A stretch of 64,000 nucleotides of DNA from Brumimicrobium sp. (GTDB lineage Bacteria; Bacteroidota; Bacteroidia; Flavobacteriales_D; Crocinitomicaceae), in NCBI GenBank assembly GCA_023957385.1, contig JAMLGZ010000002.1:62001-126000 (forward strand), read 5' to 3'. A model generated the notes under the pieces. It saw nothing but the letters and a program-made list of their open reading frames with translations, ran no database searches and was not told the origin of the DNA. Positions 44,013 through 52,457 of the stretch are shown here, piece by piece (the first letter of the stretch is position 1; the number at the start of each line of letters is the position of its first letter). A program made the position numbers and the translations under genes.

Positions 44013-45506
44013 TTATAATTCCACTCTCACTTTTTCTCCTGCTCTGTCTTCAATCAGCATGTGACTGAGTATCAATTTATTTTGAAAATGTAGCTTTTCT
44101 AATGAGTTCCCATGTAATCCTTTAACATAGGAGAAATAAACAGTTAAGAATTGTTTGATTTCGTATAAATCTTGACCAGAATTAGTGATAAAATAAGTAG
44201 AAAGTAATTTCTTTAACTGCTTAATTTCGTCTTCTGTGAGATCTAGTTTTGTATTATCAAATTCAGTTATTGAGGCAGGTAGCATATCATTGTATTGAAC
44301 ATTCCCTATGTGAGACAGGATACTCTTTGTTACATCTGCTGCTAATACGATAGCTTCTAAGAGAGAGTTAGATGCTAAACGATTGTTTCCATGTAAACCT
44401 GTATTCGTGCATTCACCGATAGCATACAGATTTTGAACCGTTGTTTTTCCTTCTATATCCACCTTGATTCCGCCACAGCTGTAATGTGCTGCCGGAACGA
44501 TTGGTGCAATTTGTTGACTTAAGTCTGTCCCCGCTGCTTTACAATAATCATAGATAAACGGGAATTCTTGTAAAAGTATCTCTTTAGAAATATGTCTACA
44601 ATCTAGATAAACTTGTTGACTACCACTGCGTTTCATTTCACTGTAAATAGCTTTTGAAACAATATCGCGTGTAGCTAGCTCTCCTCTTTCATCGTAATCA
44701 AATACAAAACGCTTTCCTTCATCATTGATGATATAAGCACCAGCGCCACGCATGGCTTCTGTAATAAGGAAAAGTTGGTTCTTTCCTTCTTGCTTGAAAG
44801 CTGTTGGATGAAATTGGATGGCCTGAATATTTTCAATGGTTGCTCCTGCTTGATGAGCTAATAAGATTCCATCTCCGGTTGCAATAGCTGAATTAGTGGT
44901 GTATTCGAATAACTGACCCATACCACCAGTTGCTAACACAACTATTTTGGCTTGAATTTCTTGAATCGTTTGATCTTGATAGTTGTAAACGGAAGCTCCA
45001 CCTACGCTTTTATCTGTGTTTAGTAGGAGTTCAATCGCTTCACAATCTTCCAAGATGGTGATATTTTGTAAAGAGCTAGCCTTCTGTAATAATTGCTTGT
45101 GTACAGCAGCACCAGTTTGATCTTTGACGTGTAAAACACGTGGTGCAGAATGTCCACCTTCTAACCCGAAGTGGTACTCTCCATTTTCTTTGTCAAACTC
45201 AACCCCCCATTTTTCAAGTTGATGGATTCCTTCGTGAGCATGTTCAACAATGTGAGTTACCGTCTGAATATCTGCCTTATTTTGAGAAGCCTTAATGGTA
45301 TCATCAATATGAGCTTGGTAGCTATCTTTTTCGGTTGACATCACGGCAGCGATTCCACCTTGTGCCAAACTGGTATTGGTTATGCTAACTTCAGATTTAC
45401 TGATAACTCCTATTTTTAGTGAAGCATCCTTCTCCACCAAAGTAATGGCTTGAGATAGTCCCGCTATCCCTGAGCCAATGATTAATATATCAAATTTATT
45501 TTGCAA
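44013..45506 (-). CDS. nadB: L-aspartate oxidase
   Basis: 497 residues. FAD-binding IIGSGIAGLSQAI at the N terminus, SLAQGGIAAVM, HSAPRVLHVKDQTG and HGNNRLASNSLLEAIV towards the end, all standard for NadB. It oxidises aspartate to iminoaspartate for quinolinate synthesis. Partner quinolinate synthase nadA is directly upstream, overlapping by 11 bases. nadC is not in the window. Confidence 0.95.
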   Translation of the reverse strand: MQNKFDILIIGSGIAGLSQAITLVEKDASLKIGVISKSEVSITNTSLAQGGIAAVMSTEKDSYQAHIDDTIKASQNKADIQTVTHIVEHAHEGIHQLEKWGVEFDKENGEYHFGLEGGHSAPRVLHVKDQTGAAVHKQLLQKASSLQNITILEDCEAIELLLNTDKSVGGASVYNYQDQTIQEIQAKIVVLATGGMGQLFEYTTNSAIATGDGILLAHQAGATIENIQAIQFHPTAFKQEGKNQLFLITEAMRGAGAYIINDEGKRFVFDYDERGELATRDIVSKAIYSEMKRSGSQQVYLDCRHISKEILLQEFPFIYDYCKAAGTDLSQQIAPIVPAAHYSCGGIKVDIEGKTTVQNLYAIGECTNTGLHGNNRLASNSLLEAIVLAADVTKSILSHIGNVQYNDMLPASITEFDNTKLDLTEDEIKQLKKLLSTYFITNSGQDLYEIKQFLTVYFSYVKGLHGNSLEKLHFQNKLILSHMLIEDRAGEKVRVEL

Positions 45507-46458
45507 CTGTAAGACCTGCTGAAAATTCTACCATTCTATCAATTGGAAGTCGTCCCCTTTCTATGATGGCAGGGTCAACGAACATCTCCGGAGTTTCATT
45601 TAATAAACAACTATATACTTTTTCTAAGGTGTTCATTTTCATGAAAGCACACTCGGAACAAGCGCAGGTGTTATCTTCATTCACTGGAAGAGGAATCAAC
45701 GTTTTGTTAGGTGCTACCTGACTCATTTTATGTAGAATACCAGCTTCTGTACCTACGATAATAGTTTCAGCATCTGTAGTTTTAACAAACTCAATCATTT
45801 TTGCAGTTGAACCAATAAAATCAGCTAAATCTAGTACATGTGGCTCAGATTCTGGGTGTGCAATTAATTTGGCAGTTGGATTTTCATTGATAATTTGTAA
45901 GAGTCTATCGAATGAAAATGCTTCGTGCACGATGCAAGCTCCATTCCATAAAACAAGTTCTCTTCCTGTTACCTTCATAAGGTATTTTCCTAAGTTTTTA
46001 TCTGGAGCAAAAATAATTTTCTGATCTTTTGGAACAGATTCTACGATAGCACGTGCATTTGATGAGGTACAAATAATATCACTCAACGCTTTCACGCCAG
46101 CTGAACAATTCACATAACTAATTACATAATGATCAGGATGTGCGTCTATAAATTCTTTAAATTTATCTGGAGGACAGGAATCTGCTAAGGAACAACCCGC
46201 CTTTAAATCTGGTAAGAATACACGTTTATCAGGATTCAATAATTTAGCTGTTTCAGCCATGAAATGTACACCTGCAAACACAATGATTTCAGCATCTGTT
46301 TTTGCAGCTTCTATAGCTAATCCTAAGCTATCACCTACAAAATCTGCTGCATCTTGGATTTCATCACGTTGGTAGTAATGCGCCAATAGCACTGCATTTT
46401 TCTCTTTTTTAAGCTGATTGATTTTTTCGGTGAGTTCCTTCTTATACAATTCGTCCAT
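45496..46458 (-). CDS. nadA: Quinolinate synthase A
   Basis: 320 residues. LLAHYYQRDEIQDAADFVGDSLGL is the substrate-binding start, and the [4Fe-4S] cysteines are in VNCSAGVKALSDIICTSSN (positions near 115), NGACIVHEAF and CACSECAFMK. It condenses iminoaspartate with DHAP to quinolinate. First gene of nadAB, with a structured leader of about 120 bases upstream and a -7 box at 46585-46592. Confidence 0.95.
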   Translation of the reverse strand: MDELYKKELTEKINQLKKEKNAVLLAHYYQRDEIQDAADFVGDSLGLAIEAAKTDAEIIVFAGVHFMAETAKLLNPDKRVFLPDLKAGCSLADSCPPDKFKEFIDAHPDHYVISYVNCSAGVKALSDIICTSSNARAIVESVPKDQKIIFAPDKNLGKYLMKVTGRELVLWNGACIVHEAFSFDRLLQIINENPTAKLIAHPESEPHVLDLADFIGSTAKMIEFVKTTDAETIIVGTEAGILHKMSQVAPNKTLIPLPVNEDNTCACSECAFMKMNTLEKVYSCLLNETPEMFVDPAIIERGRLPIDRMVEFSAGLTVAK

Positions 46459-46592
46459 TTTCTTTCTTCATTAACATTAAATATCTGTTGTTCAAATACC
46501 TAAAAGCTATTGCCTTTAGCAAAAGCAATGCCTGATTCATTTTAAAAAAAATATTTGAACACACCCAACCGGCGAATTTCATTGCAAAGATA
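46459..46592 (-). promoter_or_regulatory. Promoter and structured 5' leader of nadAB
   Basis: On the minus strand TATCTTTG (46592-46585) is a good -7 box, about 125 bases before the nadA ATG. The leader has a 9-bp outer stem, GTTCAAATA (46560-46552) with TATTTGAAC (46498-46490), enclosing a 10-bp hairpin with two single-base bulges and a UGCU loop (from GCATTGCTTT to AAAGGCAATAGC). Any ligand role is inference. Confidence 0.5.
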
Positions 46593-46700
46593 AAGAATTT
46601 CTCTTTTAAAATAAAAAGGAAAGGAGACAAAAAGATGGATTTTCTTTAAAGTCTATATTATTTAAACCATTGTGTATTTAGAATAAGATACAAATTATGA

Positions 46701-46830
46701 TGTCATCCCTCGATACATTGTCATCCCTCGGTACATTTTTTCTTCGAAAAAACACTCGGTCTGACAATATATCCGGTTGTCAGACCGAGTGTTTTTCGAC
46801 GACAGGAGAAAAATGTACCGAGGGCTGACA
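46701..46830. repeat. Dispersed hairpin repeat, copy B
   Basis: A long two-level hairpin: outer arms 46719-46740 and 46809-46830 (22 bp, one mismatch) and inner arms of about 23 bp around ACACTCGGTCTGACAA. It shares core sequence with copy A at 31604-31710. It fills most of the 388-base gap between nadA and the next gene; no terminator or gene was otherwise seen there. Confidence 0.75.
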
Positions 46831-46846
46831 AGACAACCAAGCACCG

Positions 46847-47845
46847 TTAGTTTGGATCTGATAAATCTGGATTTGTTATAAAATCATTATCTGTCAATGT
46901 TTTTAAGAAAGCTATGAGATACTGCATTTCTTGTGCATCTAATTGTACCCCACCATTACTAGCATATTTCATTAATGGGGAAAGATTGGGAGAATCTTTT
47001 TGTACTCCATTACTATAAAACATCAATACTTCTGCTAAGGTTTGAAAACGTCCATCATGCATATATGGAGCAGTTAACTCAATATTTCGAAGTGTTGGAG
47101 ATTTGAATTTTCCATAATCACTTGGCTTGCCAGTTGCTTCAAACATTCCTGGATCCGGATTAATATCCAATCCATTGTTGTGCATACTATTGTCATGCGT
47201 CAATAAAGTCCCATGGCAATGAAAACAATCTCCTCGTTCAGAAAAGAAGATATAATAACCTTCTAATTCATCATTGGTAAAAGTAGTTTCTCCTCGCAGC
47301 CATTTGTCGTATTTTGAATTGTAAGAGTTCATGGTCCGGAAGAATTGAGCTAATGCATAAGCTAGGTTTTTATAACTGATTTGCTCTACGTTGTATGCTT
47401 TCTTAAACATAGATTTATATTTTTCGCTAGCGTTTATCACTGCGAGATCTGTTTCAAAAAAGTCTTCAACCTCATAGAGCATGACATCTTCGAGCGTTTT
47501 ATATTTTCCATTCCATAAAAATTGTTCGCTCCACCCTAAATTAATATGAGCTAATGGGTTAGCTGTTGGAGTAGTGAATGCTTTACTTTGATCATGGCAA
47601 GAAGAGCAAGATCTATTCTGATTTTTAGATAACATTTTCTCATAATACAATGCGCGCCCTAAAGCAATAGCCTCTTTAGTAGGAAGATTATCGCTAGGAA
47701 TCTTCATTTCTGGAAAATTAGATGGGTATTTTATAGAAACAGGTGTTGGTTTATACGGCTCTACTTGTTCAATCTTATTCTTTTTACAACTGAAGAATGG
47801 GATAAAAAGAAGTGATATAAGCAATATTTTGTGTATAGTTTTCAT
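46847..47845 (-). CDS. Diheme cytochrome c peroxidase/MauG-family lipoprotein (MbnH-like), copy 1
   Basis: 332 residues. Lipobox LFIPFFSCKK (Cys20), heme sites Cys80-SSC-His84 (RSCSSCHDQSKAF) and Cys207-FHC-His211 (GDCFHCHG), and conserved blocks PYMHDGRFQTLAEVLMFYS and SPTLRNIELTAPYMH. A relative of CcpA/MauG; with an MbnP gene nearby, MbnH-like Trp-oxidising activity is inferred. Start 47845 (or 47851). Copy 2 lies upstream with a highly similar middle. Confidence 0.85.
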   Translation of the reverse strand: MKTIHKILLISLLFIPFFSCKKNKIEQVEPYKPTPVSIKYPSNFPEMKIPSDNLPTKEAIALGRALYYEKMLSKNQNRSCSSCHDQSKAFTTPTANPLAHINLGWSEQFLWNGKYKTLEDVMLYEVEDFFETDLAVINASEKYKSMFKKAYNVEQISYKNLAYALAQFFRTMNSYNSKYDKWLRGETTFTNDELEGYYIFFSERGDCFHCHGTLLTHDNSMHNNGLDINPDPGMFEATGKPSDYGKFKSPTLRNIELTAPYMHDGRFQTLAEVLMFYSNGVQKDSPNLSPLMKYASNGGVQLDAQEMQYLIAFLKTLTDNDFITNPDLSDPN

Positions 47846-47928
47846 ATTCATAGTATTTATGCAAACAAGATACTCCTTATTTAGCAACTAAAAAATGATA
47901 TAAGTCATTTCGGAATATAATGACCTAA

Positions 47929-48987
47929 TTAAGGTTGAGAAAAAGACGTGTTTTGGATAAATTCCTGATCGGTAAAAGTCTTTAGAAAAGCGAGGAGATA
48001 CTGCATTTCTTGGGCATCTAACTGAACCCCACCATTTGCAGCTGATTCCATGAGTGGAGATAGGTTTGGCGAATCTTTATGTATGCCTGTGCTATAAAAC
48101 ATAAGCACTTGGGCTAAAGTTTGGAAACGGCCATCATGCATATATGGAGCAGATAATTCAATGTTACGTAAAGAAGGGGTTTTAAACTTTCCAAAATCAT
48201 TTGGGTTTCCTGTAGTATTAAATAGACCAGGGTCGGGATTTAAATCCAAACCATTATTATGGAAACTATTATCATGCGCTAGAATAGTTCCATGGCAATG
48301 AAAACAATCTCCTCGCTCTGAAAAGAAAAGATAATATCCTTCTAATTCATCGTTTGTAAAATTAGTCTCTCCTCTCAACCATTTATCGTATTTAGAGTTT
48401 CCTGAAATAAAAGTGCGTTCAAATTGAGCGATTGCTTTAGCAACATGCGTTGAGTCAATATTTTCTGTACCAAAAGCTTGTTTAAATGCTTTCCGATAAG
48501 AAGCATCGCTTTTAAGTTTGGCAATTACATCACTCCATTTTGAATTCATCTCTACAGGATTTGTGACAGGTCCAAACACTTGTTCTTCGATAGACTTAGC
48601 TCTTCCATTCCAAAAGAAAGCATCTTGCCAAGCTAGATTAATGAGAGTTGGGGACTGTACATCCCCAGTTTGTCCACCCACTCCGATTGAGAACTGATTA
48701 GGATCACCGAATGAGTGACCTTGTTGATGGCAAGAAGCACAAGAAACGGTATTATCACCACTCAAAATAGGATCATAAAAGAGTCGTCTACCTAATGCTA
48801 TCCCTTCTTTGGTCATTGGATTATCTGCTGGGATAATCATTGTTGGAAAATTAGAAGGATAAGAAATTTTTACGGGCGTAGGATTATATTCTCCATTATA
48901 TTCACTATACTCAACTTTATCCTTTTTACAGCTGAAGGATGCACCAATGAGTATTAGAATAAGCCCTATTTTATATGTAGTTTTAAT
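47929..48987 (-). CDS. Diheme peroxidase/MauG-family lipoprotein (MbnH-like), copy 2, with non-ATG start
   Basis: About 352 residues if read from an ATT codon at 48987; the first in-frame ATG (48840) would drop the whole signal peptide. In that longer frame the N terminus is (I/M)KTTYKIGLILILIGASFSCKK, a standard lipoprotein signal like copy 1. Heme sites CASCHQ and CFHCHG. The ATT sits two bases after the mbnP stop codon, so translation may be coupled. A GTG/TTG start is absent. Confidence 0.75.
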   Translation of the reverse strand: MKTTYKIGLILILIGASFSCKKDKVEYSEYNGEYNPTPVKISYPSNFPTMIIPADNPMTKEGIALGRRLFYDPILSGDNTVSCASCHQQGHSFGDPNQFSIGVGGQTGDVQSPTLINLAWQDAFFWNGRAKSIEEQVFGPVTNPVEMNSKWSDVIAKLKSDASYRKAFKQAFGTENIDSTHVAKAIAQFERTFISGNSKYDKWLRGETNFTNDELEGYYLFFSERGDCFHCHGTILAHDNSFHNNGLDLNPDPGLFNTTGNPNDFGKFKTPSLRNIELSAPYMHDGRFQTLAQVLMFYSTGIHKDSPNLSPLMESAANGGVQLDAQEMQYLLAFLKTFTDQEFIQNTSFSQP

Positions 48988-48989
48988 CT

Positions 48990-49742
48990 TTATTCACTTA
49001 CAGAAAAAACATCGACTCCATTTTCCTTAACCAACTGCTGTTTTGCTTGGTTTCCCATCATACCTCCAGCTATAGTTGTTAAGTCAAACGTATGAGGGTT
49101 TCTGAACCAATTCTGAATTTCCATATTTAAGGAGATATCAAATTCATTTTTAGTCACCTTTAAATTCATAGGAAGTGATACAGAAAAATAATTTTCTGCT
49201 CCATTTAATGGTCCCGTATGAAAATTAAAGAAGTTATATCCCGTCCCTACAGCATAACGCCCTTCTAATTTCATATAATGATATCCTCCTCCCATCATAG
49301 TTGGCCATTCCATAGCAGTTTCAGGGAAATTAGGAAAAGCTCCTGATTGATTCATTGCGGCATCTAAACCAAAAACGAATTTAATTCCAGTATAAATACC
49401 ATTTGGGATGGATTTTGTTATTTTTTTGAATAACAATTCAGGCTTCTTTGCATCCACATAAATAGCATCTTTAATCACTATTTCATCACCATTTTCTTTT
49501 ACTAGCGTAACGCGAGAAATAAAATATTGGATAGTTTCTATACTGAAATTATTTCCAAATTCGTTGGTATATTTAACCGTATCATATACAACATCTACAC
49601 CATCTACCCAATGGTTAAATCGAATGTATGAAGTTATCTTTTGTGAAGTATCATCCTTTGGTTCAGGATTATTTTTTTTACAGGAATACAAACCTAGTAT
49701 TACGAATCCAATGGCAAGAGCAATTATAAATTTATTTTTCAT
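48990..49742 (-). CDS. MbnP-family copper-binding lipoprotein
   Basis: 250 residues. Lipobox LGLYSCKK. Family hallmarks: FNHWVDGVDV (His44/Trp45), METAMEWPTMMGGGYHYMKLEG (Trp146, His155), FHTGPLNG (His175) and a C-terminal GGMMGNQAKQQLV. In methanotrophs an MbnP Trp is turned into kynurenine by the diheme enzyme MbnH, and MbnP then binds copper; the two downstream diheme genes fit that role. Start 49742. An IS4-type element lies 90 bases upstream. Confidence 0.85.
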   Translation of the reverse strand: MKNKFIIALAIGFVILGLYSCKKNNPEPKDDTSQKITSYIRFNHWVDGVDVVYDTVKYTNEFGNNFSIETIQYFISRVTLVKENGDEIVIKDAIYVDAKKPELLFKKITKSIPNGIYTGIKFVFGLDAAMNQSGAFPNFPETAMEWPTMMGGGYHYMKLEGRYAVGTGYNFFNFHTGPLNGAENYFSVSLPMNLKVTKNEFDISLNMEIQNWFRNPHTFDLTTIAGGMMGNQAKQQLVKENGVDVFSVSE

Positions 49743-49830
49743 AGTAATAATATTTCTACTAAGATAGTGGAATATTTGAAATTATCCAATAACTTATCTA
49801 ATTTTTATTTCTCTTTGTGAGCTATAATAG

Positions 49831-49839
49831 TATGGAGGG
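49831..49839. repeat. Left 9-bp target duplication (TATGGAGGG)
   Basis: TATGGAGGG here and at 51275-51283 flank the IS4-type element directly, as expected from a 9-bp staggered insertion. Confidence 0.85.
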
Positions 49840-51274
49840 CACATTCATCCGAAAGTTTTTTAAAATTTGATACAAAACATCCTGTATCGTCCTATTTGTA
49901 ATAGTCAATAATCATAATGTGAGAAAAAAAGTCAAACAGTTAAAACATTTGGAGTTGTACCGTTGTCCACAAATCATCTTCTGGAGGAGGTTTCTCTGCT
50001 TTTTGGACAATCGGTCGGATAGTATTTATAACATAATCTAAGGAAAGATAGAATGGCAGACAAATTCTTATTTTTTCTACAAAGTTTGAAAAAGCCGTTT
50101 TCCCTGACACCCCAACTCTTCGTAAAAGTTCAAGTAGTAAATAGGTAATTAATGCAATAAATATTTGTGATTTTACTGCATTTTCAGAAGTTCCTATAAA
50201 AGTTTTGACATTGAGATTTTGTTTTAAAAGCTTGAAGAAAGTTTCTATATCCCAACGCCTTCTGTATAGTTCTGCAATTGTTGAAGCTTTCCAAGAAAGA
50301 TTATTAGTTATAATTTCTATCGTTGTATTTTTCTCTTCATGGTAGGCTACAACCTTTCTGAATTTCATTTGATTTATCCCAACTTCTTTTGCTTTTTGTC
50401 CTGTCAAATAAATAATCTCGTCTATTAAAATATGTTGATCCTCATTTTCTGGAAGATCTAATTCTTCAGCTACTTCATAAACAGTGTTTTCTTTTATTCT
50501 TGTAACAAAAACATTTTGGGACAACACCCTAGCTTTAATGATGTTAAAATCCCAATATCCTTTATCTTCAACAATAATCGTATCCTTTGGGAAAACAATT
50601 TCTTCAAATCCTTTTCTGTCATGAATAGATGCATTAGTGATATTCACAAGGTTAGGCATCATCATCGCCTCATCCCATTGCGTATGGATTTTAATTCCTC
50701 CTTTTGCTGTCCGAAACTTTGCCCAATCAAAAAGCCCTAGACACACGCTAACTGTACTGCTATCACGAAGAAGAATAGTTTGATTTTTAACTTCTTCTAC
50801 TACTTTTCGATGAGTATGTCTTTTCAATAAATTACCGTAGTAGCTTAACAAACTCATATACAGACTCTCAAAGACTTTGTGGCTACGTTTTTTATTCCCA
50901 TCACTCATCGTTGATTTTGCAGGACTTTGTTTTAAGTCTAAGTCCCGAATAAAGGTTTTCGACACACCAATACCAACAGAAATATCCTCTAAAGTACTAC
51001 ATCGAGACAGCTGTCCGAACAAATTTGCAACAAGTTGGTCATAAGTCTTGTATTTATGGCATCCCTTGTCAGAATTATGCTGTTGAATAACTCTTGCTAA
51101 TAAATGTTGAGGAATTAAGTCAATAATTTGACGAATTACAGGCTTATTGTTATTTTTGTTCCTACGAAACAGTCCCATTTCATTTGAATTTTGTCGTGAT
51201 TTTCAAATTTAAGAAGACTGTTTCGGTTTTTTAATTTTTAATATGATTTTCTGAAAAAGTTTCGGATAGTTATG
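49840..51274 (-). mobile_element. IS4-family element, intact with target duplications
   Basis: 1435 bases with terminal inverted repeats aligned over about 20 bases around ATCCGAAA (left CACATTCATCCGAAAG, right complement CATAACTATCCGAAAC), one transposase gene, and 9-bp direct repeats. The intact duplication argues for recent movement. It lies upstream of mbnP, whose start is 97 bases away. Confidence 0.88.
49940..51178 (-). CDS. IS4-family transposase (DUF4372 N terminus)
   Basis: 412 residues. N-terminal DUF4372-type domain (RQIIDLIPQHLLARVIQQHNSD...YDQLVANLFGQLSRCSTLEDI), then catalytic Asp in ILLRDSSTVSV, Asp in VEDKGYWDFN, and the YREK-like block YRRRWDIETFFKLLKQNL with the Glu. Full length without frameshift. 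The whole unit is flanked by target duplications, so it is probably active. Confidence 0.92.
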   Translation of the reverse strand: MGLFRRNKNNNKPVIRQIIDLIPQHLLARVIQQHNSDKGCHKYKTYDQLVANLFGQLSRCSTLEDISVGIGVSKTFIRDLDLKQSPAKSTMSDGNKKRSHKVFESLYMSLLSYYGNLLKRHTHRKVVEEVKNQTILLRDSSTVSVCLGLFDWAKFRTAKGGIKIHTQWDEAMMMPNLVNITNASIHDRKGFEEIVFPKDTIIVEDKGYWDFNIIKARVLSQNVFVTRIKENTVYEVAEELDLPENEDQHILIDEIIYLTGQKAKEVGINQMKFRKVVAYHEEKNTTIEIITNNLSWKASTIAELYRRRWDIETFFKLLKQNLNVKTFIGTSENAVKSQIFIALITYLLLELLRRVGVSGKTAFSNFVEKIRICLPFYLSLDYVINTIRPIVQKAEKPPPEDDLWTTVQLQMF

Positions 51275-51283
51275 TATGGAGGG
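51275..51283. repeat. Right 9-bp target duplication (TATGGAGGG)
   Basis: Second copy of the duplicated target of the IS4-type element. Confidence 0.85.
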
Positions 51284-51309
51284 TTATGATTGATAAAATG
51301 ATTTGTATT

Positions 51310-51490
51310 CTACTTTTTTCTTGTCAAAAAAGTAGGTACAAAGACAAGATAAAAAAATGCCGTCTCCCTGCTCTGGCAGATACCCGTAGAGATGTACGGC
51401 CGTACGTCTCTACGGGTATTTGCCATTCACGCTCGCTGCATCCCGCTTTTTTGTCTGGCCGATGCGCTTTGGGTTGGCTTTTCAGAAGGG
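51310..51490. repeat. Nested palindromic repeat, copy 1 (type I core)
   Basis: Begins with a hairpin, CTACTTTTTT-CTTGTC-AAAAAAGTAG (51310-51335). The core 51380-51419 is a near-perfect 40-bp palindrome centred on GGCC. It ends with the block CCCGCTTTTTTGTCTGGCCG. Short open frames on it (both strands) are read as noise. Confidence 0.85.
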
Positions 51491-51593
51491 AGTTGGGAAA
51501 AAGAAGAAGGAACTCCAAAAAAATACAATTTTTATTCTGTAAATAACAACTAAACAACTCTTTATATCTTAGACTTCGTTGGATTGATGGTTT

Positions 51594-52457
51594 TTATTTG
51601 TCCTTCCTTTTTATATTTTCTATTTGTTTCGGATTGTCTTTACTTTTTAAAGAGGCCTTTGCATTTTGAGATGTAACAACTTTCTTCTTTGTCTTTGCCT
51701 CCAGTGCTTTTCTTGCATCTCCTGCAATTTTTCCGCCTTGATGAGCAATCTTAGCACTATCTTTAAAGGTTTTGGGATTCTCAACTTGTGAAATATCTTT
51801 AGTAGAAGCCTCTGCCAACATATTCAAAATAAGTTCAGTATTAGTCATATTATCCCGAAGATTTTCCTTTTTGAGACCTTTAAGGATTTTGTATTCTTTA
51901 GTTGTTTTACCACTCCACGCTTTGGTAATAATATCGGTTAGGGTGGCAAACTGTATTCCTTCTTTTAATCCTCGTTTTTTCCATTCATCAGTAAGCTCTT
52001 TTCGGATCTCAATACTTTTTAAACGTTGGTTTATCCAATTCTCAGAATAACCTAATTCAAGGTATTGCTTTAATGCTCTATCAATCGTAATTTCAGGGTC
52101 TTGCATTTCATCCAGACGTTCAGATGCTAATTGTGCTAACCACAATTTAAAAGGCTCTGCTTTTGGTGATGGGATGGATTGAATGAGTCTAAAAGTTTGT
52201 TCTGTATTAGCAACGTCAGTTTTGTAAAATTTCCCATCTTTCGATTTCATTTTCAGTTGTCCGATTTTTTCGGACAACTCACTTCCTTCCTTTTTTAACT
52301 TTGTTTTCAAGTCGCTCCAATATTTTCTTGGTCGATCTGTTCCTGTAAGTACTTCAATTACATCAACTACTGAAATATACCAAAGTTCTTCTTCTTCGTC
52401 CCACTGTGTGCGGACTTGTTTTTGCTCAAATATTTTTATTGTATTTTCTTTCTCCAT
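51594..52457 (-). CDS. Bro-N-domain protein
   Basis: 287 residues. The N-terminal domain (KIFEQKQVRTQWDEEEELWYISVVDVIEVLTGTDRPRKYW) is a Bro-N fold, followed by LIQSIPSPKAEPFKLWLAQL and a helical C terminus ending in a lysine-rich tail. Bro-N proteins in phages and bacteria act as antirepressors or DNA-binding regulators; here the genes between repeats 1 and 2 suggest an accessory region. Cytoplasmic. No phage structural genes are near. Confidence 0.82.
   Translation of the reverse strand: MEKENTIKIFEQKQVRTQWDEEEELWYISVVDVIEVLTGTDRPRKYWSDLKTKLKKEGSELSEKIGQLKMKSKDGKFYKTDVANTEQTFRLIQSIPSPKAEPFKLWLAQLASERLDEMQDPEITIDRALKQYLELGYSENWINQRLKSIEIRKELTDEWKKRGLKEGIQFATLTDIITKAWSGKTTKEYKILKGLKKENLRDNMTNTELILNMLAEASTKDISQVENPKTFKDSAKIAHQGGKIAGDARKALEAKTKKKVVTSQNAKASLKSKDNPKQIENIKRKDK

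Noticed and set aside
46490..46560. Possible tRNA because GTTCAAAT resembles a T-arm
   Set aside because: No acceptor stem, anticodon arm or D arm can be built; it fits a leader hairpin instead.
46442..46630. 62-codon minus-strand frame ahead of nadA
   Set aside because: It overlaps the nadA promoter, leader and start in another frame and looks random.
51286..51557. Open frames on both strands over repeat copy 1
   Set aside because: They run through palindromic repeat DNA, have no start context, and differ in the other copies.
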